47,222 nucleotides of DNA from a virus. The stretch lies in IMG/VR virus record IMGVR_UViG_3300025141_000173, positions 1-47,222 of that record; one strand, given 5' to 3'. Shown here piece by piece: positions 23,611-32,200 of the stretch (position 1 is its first letter; every line of letters begins with the position of its first letter). The notes under the pieces were generated by a model. The model searched no databases, was not told the DNA's origin, and was given only the letters and a program-made list of their open reading frames with translations. Made by a program: the position numbers and the translations under genes.

Positions 23611-24755
23611 GACTTCTCCTTGTGTGGTACTGTTAGATCCTCTGGCTCTGCGTAGTATGCCTCGGCACTTCCTTCGCGTTTGTCGAACTTCTGAATAATC
23701 TCTTCATCCATTAGACGCAGAACCCTATCTTTAAATTCATTATCAGTTGTAATTAGTTGTGTCCACTTTGATGGTTGGAACTTTTTCTCGTAGTCGTCCA
23801 CCTTTAACGTATACCACGCACCCGCAGAAGTCAAGTGTTCAGATGACTTGATCGCGTCAAACCAACTCTCTTCGTCTCGAATGCCAATCTCGTTCCCCCA
23901 GAGTATGCGAAAGGCACAGGATCTGCCCTGAGTTCCAAAGCGAGACTTCTCAAGTCTAATCTTTACCTCAGATCCGATCCTAAATCCTTTTTCATCCACA
24001 ACGAACGAAGACTTAGCTTTGCGTCCAGTAAGCCAGATGCGCAAAGAATAAGCATAGTGCATGGCCTTCCCACCTGGGGTGATATAGGGTGTTGTCATCG
24101 CGATAATACGTGCTGTGGGGCCCTGTGGGATGTTTGTCTTCAATTGATTGAGTACGATGAAAGTCGCCTGTTTGTCTGCGATCGGGATCGTCAGCTTAGA
24201 CATTCCTTTTGCAAGAATGCGCGCTTTCATTGCCATTGAAGATTGTGGATTGAAATCACCCTCTACGTCTGAAACTGCCGGTGTAAACGCTAGCGAGTCC
24301 CAAATTAAAACAAGCTGTTCATCAGTGGCCCCAAGCAATTCTTCAATCGTCTCCAGCACAAACTCGACGGAGGATGCCTGAACGTACATTAGACGGCTCA
24401 AATCACAGCCTGCTTGCTCTAAAAAAGTTGGGTCGATTGCTGACTCAGAGTCAAAATATACGACGAGCTTTCCTTGTTTCTGGGCGTTTGCTGCGATCTG
24501 TGCGGCCATATAAGATTTGCCTGTGGATTCTAATCCTGCAATCTCAGTTACTTTGCCAACGGGAACACCTGCGCGCTGACCCTTGCATATAATAGAGTCA
24601 AGCCAGCGTGAGCCAGTTGGAATCCAATCTTTAACGGAGGTTGGATTATCTCCAGTCAAGTCGTGAGCGACATTTCGCCCGGCTTTCTTGTTTACTAATT
24701 TCATCAGATCTTGCATCGCTACGCGACCTGCCTTCGTTTTTGTTTTCTTTGCCAT
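23607..24755 (-). CDS. RecA/UvsX-type recombinase
   Basis: The 382-residue protein has Walker A GLESTGKS (74-81), the VVYFDSESAIDP segment with the catalytic Glu region, LVLIWDSLA as Walker B, FIVLNQLK, and TPGGKAMHYAYSLRIWL, all in RecA order. It catalyses homologous pairing and strand exchange, used by T4-like phages for recombination-dependent replication. The basic N-terminus is typical. GAGGG precedes the ATG. It lies after a terminator at 24771-24803 with no room for a separate promoter, so it appears to be expressed by read-through. Confidence 0.93.
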   Translation of the reverse strand: MAKKTKTKAGRVAMQDLMKLVNKKAGRNVAHDLTGDNPTSVKDWIPTGSRWLDSIICKGQRAGVPVGKVTEIAGLESTGKSYMAAQIAANAQKQGKLVVYFDSESAIDPTFLEQAGCDLSRLMYVQASSVEFVLETIEELLGATDEQLVLIWDSLAFTPAVSDVEGDFNPQSSMAMKARILAKGMSKLTIPIADKQATFIVLNQLKTNIPQGPTARIIAMTTPYITPGGKAMHYAYSLRIWLTGRKAKSSFVVDEKGFRIGSEVKIRLEKSRFGTQGRSCAFRILWGNEIGIRDEESWFDAIKSSEHLTSAGAWYTLKVDDYEKKFQPSKWTQLITTDNEFKDRVLRLMDEEIIQKFDKREGSAEAYYAEPEDLTVPHKEKS

Positions 24756-24770
24756 AAAGCCCTCTTATTA

Positions 24771-24803
24771 AAAAAAATGCGGCAGACTTTTCACCGGTCT
24801 GCC
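24771..24803 (-). terminator. Terminator/attenuator between lipoprotein gene and recA
   Basis: A GGCAGAC/GTCTGCC stem (24781-24787 with 24797-24803) is followed on the minus strand by GCA and then at least seven T. It closely resembles the hairpin at 24931-24966. The recA ribosome-binding site follows at once. Confidence 0.8.
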
Positions 24804-24817
24804 AGCGGCTTTTTGTT

Positions 24818-24916
24818 TCACTCAGCGACGGCAGCGGTGTCTTCGCCGGTGTCTTCATCAGCGTCTCCACAGCCGCTCATTAGAGCGCATGCGGCGATTA
24901 GTACAGCGTACTTCAT
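24818..24916 (-). CDS. Very small lipoprotein (32 residues)
   Basis: The frame MKYAVLIAACALMSGC starts a classic lipoprotein signal, with lipobox LMSGC (Cys16). The mature part is only 17 residues, acidic (GDADEDTGEDTAAVAE), and has Asp after the +2 Gly. AAAGGAGGG precedes the ATG at ideal spacing. It would be acylated and placed in a host membrane. An Rz1-like spanin would normally be proline-rich and paired with an i-spanin, which is not seen here, so superinfection exclusion or envelope modification are alternatives. The gene lies between two look-alike terminators. Confidence 0.75.
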   Translation of the reverse strand: MKYAVLIAACALMSGCGDADEDTGEDTAAVAE

Positions 24917-24930
24917 AATCCCTCCTTTGG

Positions 24931-24966
24931 AAAAAATGTGGCAGAGTATTTTAACCCCGCTCTGCC
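24931..24966 (-). terminator. Terminator/attenuator after the SSB gene
   Basis: A GGCAGAG/CTCTGCC stem (24940-24946 with 24960-24966) with a 13-base loop is followed on the minus strand by ACA and six T. It lies 28 bases after the SSB stop and 15 before the lipoprotein ATG, leaving no space for a promoter between. Confidence 0.8.
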
Positions 24967-24993
24967 ATCGGTAATAGACTCGCCTATTTATTA

Positions 24994-25761
24994 CTAGCCT
25001 GTCATCAATTCATCAAACGCACGGTCTACATCGCTCTTACCATTGGCGGCGCCGTACTTGGCTGTCTCAGATGAGCGCGCTTCGGCAGATTGACTGCCAG
25101 AAAGTTGCTCATCGAGAATTGCGTCGACCTGTGCAGCACTAAGACGTTCAAATAGTCCGTCAAAGTCAGGCATGCGATCGAGGAGGGCAGGGATCGCGTC
25201 CTTATCTGCCAGGAGGGTGGACGTATTTCGACGCATTTTAAGGTTCGTCTGTGGGTATGCACCGGGCTTATTAGCCTTGGTGTATGTCAAGGTGATATCA
25301 GTACCCTCATGAATGTCCGTGATATCTCCATATTCTGGATCGAGAATATACCCGAGAAGAAGCTCGTAGGCTTTCTTACCGTATCCGTATACCTTGAGGC
25401 CTTCTTGTTCTCGACCACGAATCACAACGGGAGAGAAATAGCGCTGGCGCACAAAAAGTGACTTTGCAAGCTTCTTACTTTCCTCGTCGTTGTTATCTAC
25501 TCCCTCGCGCCACAGCTGCGAGGCAAATTCACACAAGGGGCAGCTTTCTCCAAAGTTCCTCTTAGGGCAGAGGATACCTCCCTTGTGCTCTCCCACATTA
25601 TAGTGGAAGAACATCTCCTTTAGCGGATCGCCATCGGCTGTCGGCACGATCCGAATATCGGTGTCTCCTTCGTCTGGCTTGAACCAGACAGAATCTTCCT
25701 TTGTTCCTTCGCCGCGAAGGGATGCGAGCTTTCGTCGCATCAAGTCCATATCAATTCCCAT
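24994..25761 (-). CDS. Single-stranded DNA-binding protein (gp32-like)
   Basis: The product has 255 residues from the chosen start. The zinc subdomain reads H53-x11-C65-x8-C74-x2-C77, nearly the H-C-C-C spacing of T4 gp32, in a context of FFHYNVGEHKGG and FGESCPLC. The N-terminus (MDLMRRKLASLRG) fits the basic LAST-type cooperativity region. The tail is acidic-ended (SDVDRAFDELMTG), where gp32 binds partners. It coats ssDNA at forks and recombination sites. AAGGAGAA precedes the ATG at 25761; an in-frame ATG 10 codons earlier is rejected. Confidence 0.9.
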   Translation of the reverse strand: MGIDMDLMRRKLASLRGEGTKEDSVWFKPDEGDTDIRIVPTADGDPLKEMFFHYNVGEHKGGILCPKRNFGESCPLCEFASQLWREGVDNNDEESKKLAKSLFVRQRYFSPVVIRGREQEGLKVYGYGKKAYELLLGYILDPEYGDITDIHEGTDITLTYTKANKPGAYPQTNLKMRRNTSTLLADKDAIPALLDRMPDFDGLFERLSAAQVDAILDEQLSGSQSAEARSSETAKYGAANGKSDVDRAFDELMTG

Positions 25762-25812
25762 TTTATTTCTCCTTTTTGTTGGGTAAAGCAAATCAAGCGT
25801 TCCTTGATTTCT

Positions 25813-25841
25813 AAATTATCACACTCAACGTAGCTTGTCAA
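25813..25841 (-). promoter_or_regulatory. Possible sigma70 promoter for SSB
   Basis: TTGACA lies just before the end of the tubulin-like gene on the minus strand, followed after 15 bases by GATAAT or after 17 by TAATTT. Both choices are weaker than the other promoters in this window. Confidence 0.5.
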
Positions 25842-26677
25842 GAGTAATTTTGTATTGCGTTAGTGTGGGCAACGCAAAGCCCAAAGTCTTGTAATTCTGT
25901 TTCATAGATAGCATAAGAAATCCGCCGAAATGCATTGCGAGGTTTCCCCTTCAGCATATCAACTATCTTCTTGTGCAATCCTCCTTCTTGTTCTAGTTTG
26001 TCCCTATTGATACATAAATAATAACACACATCTCGACTCATGTCAAGCTGATATAGCCATTTTTCTTCCAGATTTTTGATATTTAAAAGACCGTAAGTTC
26101 GAATACGATTTATATCTAGCGGCTTTGATACCATTCCTATTTCTGGCTCAGCATGATTAAAATAGTTAATATAGTGAACTGTAGAGAATATAGATTCATT
26201 AATCTTGTCGTAATACGTTTTAATGGGGATATCTCCGATGGTCTTTTCGATCATGACGTTCGACAGAGGAGTGAACGAAGCGAGAAGGCCAGATCTTGCA
26301 TACTCCTGCAAAATACTAAATATTGCCTTATCTAATAATTTAGGAACTCCCGTCATCAATTCGGCATCTGGCTGTACATAAAATACATCGATCTTTTTAT
26401 CTCTTATCTGTTGCAGGATCCCCAGTGTATAATTAGAACTATAAGAAGAGCCTACCACAAACACCTGTACGCGTTCATCAATGTTGGCGAAAAACTTGTC
26501 TAGCTTGGGGATATTTTCTTCATATTGTTCTGGCGATGGAAATGACTTCAGCTTAAAGCGGTACTTCGATCGCCGTTCGACACCATCATTCATGAGGTAT
26601 ACATTGTAATTTTTCGTAGTGTTGAACTTTTCTGCTATTTTGGAAGCCGCGCTTCCTATTCCGATTATCGAAATCAC
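25838..26677 (-). CDS. Very divergent tubulin/FtsZ-like protein
   Basis: The order of elements in this 279-residue protein follows FtsZ: ISIIGIGSAASKI (T1 position, residues 3-14), NVYLMNDGV (where FtsZ has NTD, 25-33), VFVVGSSYSSN (76-82, where the GGGTGTG loop lies), a helix, then VFYVQPDAELMTG (98-110) and LLASFTPLSN (131-140, where FtsZ has 'vIPN'). Next come a long helix and LDINRIRTYG (187-196), at the T7 loop. The glycine-rich signature is lost, so ordinary GTP binding is doubtful. No database comparison was possible. It is coupled to the polymerase upstream by ATGA and lies before ssb, so a link to replication organisation is possible. Confidence 0.6.
   Translation of the reverse strand: MISIIGIGSAASKIAEKFNTTKNYNVYLMNDGVERRSKYRFKLKSFPSPEQYEENIPKLDKFFANIDERVQVFVVGSSYSSNYTLGILQQIRDKKIDVFYVQPDAELMTGVPKLLDKAIFSILQEYARSGLLASFTPLSNVMIEKTIGDIPIKTYYDKINESIFSTVHYINYFNHAEPEIGMVSKPLDINRIRTYGLLNIKNLEEKWLYQLDMSRDVCYYLCINRDKLEQEGGLHKKIVDMLKGKPRNAFRRISYAIYETELQDFGLCVAHTNAIQNYS
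26018..26046 (-). promoter_or_regulatory. Possible intragenic sigma70 promoter upstream of SSB
   Basis: TTGACA, 17 bases, TATTAT on the minus strand, within the 3' part of the tubulin-like gene and about 260 bases before the SSB start. Confidence 0.45.
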
Positions 26678-27849
26678 AGCTTTACCTCGTTCAGATTATA
26701 ATAATCTTTTCCTGCACGTAAATTCGCCATATAGCCATCTTCAAAAATATCTCGAATACCCATTACCAGATCTCGGTCCTCGTCAGAATAATCAATTACG
26801 ATCTCATCGTGAACAATATGTGAAATAAATGATTTTTTGCCTTCCAACATTTTGTCAATTATTACTGCCTTTTCAAGCACCCGATCAGCTGTGGTGCTCT
26901 GGATCAAATAGTTCAGCGCCTTTCTCTGCTCCACTTTGATTTGGCGACCATATGGGGTATGAATATATCCATCTTTATAATACTTGTCAAGCACTTTTTC
27001 GCGGTCATAATATTCTGAATCAATGTCCTTCGATTCAGGATTATAAAGCCATGCAAAGAAATACAGCTTCGCCTCTTCGCGAGTCATTTCCATATCTTTA
27101 ATAATATTCTGCACATTCCATTCGTGTATGTCGTACTCGGGCTGTTGCTGGCCACATAAACTAAGAAGCGTTCGAATTTCTGCTCCGTTATAATCAAAAC
27201 TCATCATCAGATCATTGTGGGGTTTAATTATACGACGAAGTTCTTTCTGCAAGTTTAAGATCGGAAAGGAGCCGGGGTGCGTCGAAAGTCTCCCCGTTAC
27301 AGTGCCGAACATGTTATAATCAATGCGCCTAAAGTTCTTCATCAATTCCTGAATCTTTTGGCGATTCATTGACGAGTAAAATAATTGCTTGCAGTCCTCG
27401 CTGTTAAGGTTCAAGCGCTGATATCTGATCTTGTGCAGAAGCTTATAAACCGAGTCTAAATGATCATAGTTTTCGGGCTTGTCGTATGTCTCGAATACGT
27501 GCTCAGTAATTCTGTTCTTAAGTTCGCAAAATCGCACAAGAAAATCATGAGGAATCAAGTCAAACACGCAGTGATCGGCCATATTAACCTTGGCGATCTT
27601 AAAGGATTTAAGATATGCCTTCATCTTTCTTTGAGTTGCTTGCAGCTCGTTACACAGGTCTTCGGGACAGCAGTCTGTAATATTTCGGCCGCCGGTTCGG
27701 AGCCATGCATATTCTACGGAGGGATCGGTGATGGAGCCACTATATCTCCATGTCTTAGTCAAGTCAGAGGGAAAATTATCAAAATATAATTTACCATTTT
27801 GATAAACACCAATACACTCTTTCTTATCGTCTATAGCCTGAAAAAACAT
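26674..27849 (-). CDS. Short family-A DNA polymerase
   Basis: The 391-residue protein has a complete family-A catalytic core: TVTGRLS (183-189), motif A SFDYNGAEIR (D219, E224, R226), motif B with R257, K261, F265 and Y269 in the spacing of E. coli R754, K758, F762 and Y766, then QRKALNYLIQSTTAD, and motif C IVHDEIV (H347, D348, E349). The Gly after the motif B tyrosine is Asn. The N-terminal 150 residues show no 3'-5' exonuclease motifs. Most family-A polymerases exceed 550 residues. With DnaE also present, it may do repair or primer replacement, together with the separate 5' exonuclease. Confidence 0.9.
   Translation of the reverse strand: MFFQAIDDKKECIGVYQNGKLYFDNFPSDLTKTWRYSGSITDPSVEYAWLRTGGRNITDCCPEDLCNELQATQRKMKAYLKSFKIAKVNMADHCVFDLIPHDFLVRFCELKNRITEHVFETYDKPENYDHLDSVYKLLHKIRYQRLNLNSEDCKQLFYSSMNRQKIQELMKNFRRIDYNMFGTVTGRLSTHPGSFPILNLQKELRRIIKPHNDLMMSFDYNGAEIRTLLSLCGQQQPEYDIHEWNVQNIIKDMEMTREEAKLYFFAWLYNPESKDIDSEYYDREKVLDKYYKDGYIHTPYGRQIKVEQRKALNYLIQSTTADRVLEKAVIIDKMLEGKKSFISHIVHDEIVIDYSDEDRDLVMGIRDIFEDGYMANLRAGKDYYNLNEVKL
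26962..26990 (-). promoter_or_regulatory. Possible intragenic sigma70 promoter upstream of the tubulin-like gene
   Basis: TTGACA, 17 bases, TATATT on the minus strand, inside the polymerase gene about 285 bases before the tubulin-like start. Confidence 0.4.
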
Positions 27850-27867
27850 TAATTCTTAGCCTCGGCG

Positions 27868-29205
27868 CTATGTCTCATCGTCGTGACTATGGGTTGTACC
27901 CTCACGCGCGACAAAAACGGACTCCCCCACCTCTTCGGCGAGGGACATCTGCTGACTTTCGAAGTATGATTCAAGGGGGGCCTCTCTTGCTGTAGCTTGG
28001 CCAGTTTTAAACGCCATATCTGATTTGGCCATGGCATGCTTATAATAATAACCGTATGAGCCCGGTTTGTCAAACATTTTATTAATAACTCTTTCAAATG
28101 TCCAATTGGGCGGATGGTTATTAAAGGTGAGAATTTGATCCTTTACCAGGCGCGCGCGGTCGTGCTTAGTCATCGCTGGCTTTTCTTCCATCAATCTAAT
28201 GTTTAAATACACACTATTCCAAAAATGTTCATTATAGCTTTCTCTCAATTGTTCTTCAGATTCATAGCTTCGAGGCACTTGCACTCTTGTGATCGTCTTT
28301 CCGCTAGCATTACAATATTCCTGCACCCGTACATCAGCCGCAGTAACAGTATTATATATATTAAGCAAATCTCTAATAAATCTCTTTTCTTGATAGACGC
28401 CCGGTGTTTGGAAGAGAGTGCTTAGAATGGCAGTCCGTGTAGGCGCGCCATAACGCTCTGATATTTTATGAACCTCCGGTGCGGCAATGTCCATGACGAT
28501 TCTCCACGGGATATTTTCATCTATCATGAAACCATATTGATTGCACGCATTTACAAAATAATTCCAATTCGGACTCGTAAGAAAATCTGTTATCTTTTGC
28601 TCGTCATTGGAATACTTTAAATCCGCAATCTCAATCGCAAGGCCGCTAGAAAGAATAGTACACTGACGGCTTTTAATGAAGCCAGGATAGGTATAGGGCA
28701 TTTTGGCCACCCCTACAGACAAGATATCCATAAACTCCTTAATAAATTGCGGAAAATCTAAAACTTGGATGTTGAGTCTTATGAATTTATTGATTATAGA
28801 CTCGCTGTAGATTCGATGATAATCTCTATATAACTTTCGAGGGGGCTGGTATGCCTTGTAAGCCTTCAGTTGGCTCAAATACTTATCATCCTTTAATATT
28901 TGGCCGGTGGCAACTGCTTTCTCAAACTGGCGGGCCATTTCATTAAAAAGATCTGCAACAAACGCCATGGCCTTGGCTCCTTGTGCATTCTGGCGATCGG
29001 TTACGTTTCCCAAGGGGGCCATGGAAACAGAATAAGGCTCGATAGGGGAGAAATAAGAATCAACGCGGCCATACAACAGCTTCTCTCCGAAATTAAAATT
29101 TACAATATTCTTAGATATCCCCCTCATCCGAAGGCGAAAATATTGGCGCTTATTAAATAATAGAAAAGAATTTTCTAAATTACTAGTTGCATAAAAATCA
29201 GACAT
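27868..29205 (-). CDS. Unknown protein between baseplate and replication genes
   Basis: The 445-residue protein is rich in aromatic and charged residues. SYFSPIEPYSVSMAPLG and GVAKMPYTYPGFIKSRQCTILSSGLAIEIADL are recognisable blocks, but I cannot assign a family. The C-terminal 60 residues look disordered (ESYFESQQMSLAEEVGE, ending in HSHDDET). It lies 12 bases after the 1530-residue hub-like gene, with AAGGAGGG before the ATG. Its position suggests a virion protein, perhaps baseplate wedge; this is inferred from order alone. Confidence 0.6.
   Translation of the reverse strand: MSDFYATSNLENSFLLFNKRQYFRLRMRGISKNIVNFNFGEKLLYGRVDSYFSPIEPYSVSMAPLGNVTDRQNAQGAKAMAFVADLFNEMARQFEKAVATGQILKDDKYLSQLKAYKAYQPPRKLYRDYHRIYSESIINKFIRLNIQVLDFPQFIKEFMDILSVGVAKMPYTYPGFIKSRQCTILSSGLAIEIADLKYSNDEQKITDFLTSPNWNYFVNACNQYGFMIDENIPWRIVMDIAAPEVHKISERYGAPTRTAILSTLFQTPGVYQEKRFIRDLLNIYNTVTAADVRVQEYCNASGKTITRVQVPRSYESEEQLRESYNEHFWNSVYLNIRLMEEKPAMTKHDRARLVKDQILTFNNHPPNWTFERVINKMFDKPGSYGYYYKHAMAKSDMAFKTGQATAREAPLESYFESQQMSLAEEVGESVFVAREGTTHSHDDET
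28045..28073 (-). promoter_or_regulatory. Possible intragenic sigma70 promoter upstream of the family-A polymerase
   Basis: TTGACA, 17 bases, TATTAT on the minus strand, in the 3' end of the 445-residue gene, about 200 bases before the polymerase ATG. It would mark the switch from virion genes to the replication block. Confidence 0.5.
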
Positions 29206-29217
29206 TTTTCGCCCTCC

Positions 29218-32200
29218 TTAATCTCCGATCCACGTCCACAGATCGCTTATCTGAAAGCCGCTTGGCGCAGTAGGCATCGCTTGCGTAGTATTAGCTGCAG
29301 CGGGGCGAGTGGCTGTAAACGGGCAACCGCGCTTATATGGATACCCCAAACTATTATCACCAGCACCCATTTGAGCTTGATCGTTTTCATCTGCCAGTCT
29401 ATCCACTTGGTTGGTCCACTTAGCCTCGATAACTGTTTTTGCCTTACCAGCAGAAAATTCATGCTTAGACCTAACAACCATAAAATATCCTCCAATGCCT
29501 AATTTAGTGAGATCGAACGGCTTAGAGTCCACTGTCATTCCGCGAGTACCAGGAGCGAAGCCGGCAGGATCTATATAAATATAGGTACCCGGAAAGGCAT
29601 GAACATTTGCATACATATCTATTTCAGCGTCATAGACTACTCGTAGCTGCGTCATTCCATCAAAACCTTCTTTTTCAAAGCGCGCCTCTGCAAGACCTTT
29701 GGAGTTATTCTTCGATAGTTTTATATTTTTTATAAGGCCGCGATCTCTTCCCAGAACATAATGGAATATACCTCTTGAGGTGTCTCCCGGATCAACATAT
29801 TTTTGAGATGGGGCGCCTTTAGAGTCTGGGGTATGTTGCGTGCATCTATGCTTACAGCCATTCATCAATTCTGTAGGCATCGTGCGCGCAGCAAAGAACA
29901 CAAAATAATTCATCTCTTCTCTGACTGTGGGGTGTACTATCGCGGAGCCTCGCCTTCCGGAAATGTTTAGGGCTGGCATCGGAAGATGGTTTAGAGCCAC
30001 TCTTGGACTAAACATCCACGGTTTCTTGGTTCCTTTCACGTTGAGCTTGATCTTTGTTCTTCGATTGTGTATCAAATTTGTAAATTCATCCAATGGCTGC
30101 CCGCCAACCCCTCCGGACTCCGGATCAGTTGATTTTAAGGAGAAATTAGAATGTGAAGTAAGGACAGCCTGATTAACGCGAACTTTTTGTTTAATGTTGT
30201 AGCGAAAACAGTCATCCTTATTTAAGAAGTCATTAACTAAATTATTAAGCAAATCATTCAGGAATCTTGTAAGGCTATACAGCGTCTCTTCTTTACGCAA
30301 CATGCGATCTGCTATCCATTCTAGAAAATATTTCACAGAAATAGGCACATCTCCAAAATTGACAAAATTGCTCATTGTTCCATTTTGCATTCGAGGCTTC
30401 ACAAACTCCACAGGACCCAGAACCACTCTAAATCGCTTAAAGTTCTGTAGATATTTCTCGTACTGGCGCGCCTTGTCTTGTAGGGTGCACCGATCGATGC
30501 CGCCGCCTAATACGCGAATCTTTTTGGGCAACTCTCTCAGCTCAAGCTCGATATTCTCCATCGCTATGTCTAATAGATCGGACAGATAGAAGAACGATAC
30601 ATTATTAGAATTAGGATCAATCGCCACTAGCGCTGCCGCGATCTGGCCCTCGTCTTCTGTGCTAAAGCTGGCGCCATCGGATTTCTGTACATCCCTCATC
30701 TCTGTTAGAGTTACATCAACAGCTTTTGCTACCACCGTATTATGCTGGGAATTTGACAAAACAAAGCTATCCCCATGAATACCGCCGGTGCCGGTTCCTC
30801 CTTCCGGATTATACTCAGCAAAGGGACCATTATCTAAAAAATTTATCACATGTTCGTAGGGCACATTAATATAATAAATTCGATCTCTATTGATCAATTG
30901 TCGCATAAGAGTAGAGATAGAGGTGCGTTGCTCTTCATCGACTGCTGCGGCATGTTCTTTTTTCAGAGACTCTAGCTGCTTATCCTCACAAACCTTGCGA
31001 TAATGTTGCATTCCAAGTTGGCGTCGAAGCCGCTGAACTGTCATATCCGCATTGGCAAAAACATTATAAGCTGTGGCATCATAGAAATCTTCGGCATATG
31101 CTAGATAGTTTAATGTAAAGGTTACGCGACCCATGTCATCAAAGTCAAAGTTATGCACAGTCGGCGTAAGATTCAGAGTTATAAAAGAATTATATATAGC
31201 GTCTTTAACGTCGTCTCTCATGGCAGCAAATTCTCCATTCGGAACCGACCATCCTACAACCGCCTTAAGTCTGAAATTTAACTGTGATAGTTCGTCATTT
31301 ACCTCAATATACCTAGCGTTTATGTCGCAGCTAGTGTTTTCGCTTCTAGTATTAGATGTTTTCATGGCCAAATCAGTATATTTATAGCCTCCTCGATCCT
31401 GTACAAGTTCGTCAAAAGTATTGGCAAATATTTTTAGCTGCGCTTTGATACTCTTCTTGGCTGAAAAAGGATTACTGCCGTCATAAGTGAAATTAAAGTG
31501 CTGGAGACCTACGCCCACACCTCTTACTGATTTGCTTTTAAACATATCTAATACTTCTTTTTTCATGTGCGAATCAAATCTTATTTCATGTTCTCTCTCA
31601 TTGCCCCCATCGTCAAACTCCACCTTATAGAGCCTAATATACGGCTGCAGATTTGATAATTCATGATTACGAATATCCCATAAAGTGGGCAACGACGGGT
31701 GCTGAGTTAGATGGTTTAACATGCCATACGGGTTGCCATCCAGCTGAAGGCATGCATTGCCTATATAATCTGGCTCCAGGCTCCAGGTGGGATCGACATA
31801 ATACGGCACGCGCTTCTTAATCTTAAAGCCTCCGGAAGCGGCGCCTATATCAGAGCCTTTTACAGAGCCGCCGGCTTTATAAGTCAGCAGTCTATTTTCA
31901 TTATTTTTCTTATAGTTGGCGATTATATTAATAAAACTTAGCAAGAAGCATTGTTCCCTAAACAAAACTTTCTCTGCGGTGGTTCCATAAAATCCTCCAT
32001 GAATATTCAGCTTGGCTAGATTGAGGTTTGCAATAATCTCGTCTTGAGCCATCGTTGAATATTCGTCAACGATCAGGGCCAGTATATTTTCTCCGAGTCC
32101 ATCCATTTCGCCAACTTCGGCCTTAACGGCCACATATTCTTTATCTACCTTTTTATCGCATTCGTAGATTGCCTCGGAGCCTGCCGTGATTATTTCCAGG

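Noticed and set aside
24818-24916. Rz1-type spanin assignment for the tiny lipoprotein
   Set aside because: The mature part is acidic, not proline-rich, and no overlapping i-spanin gene is present.
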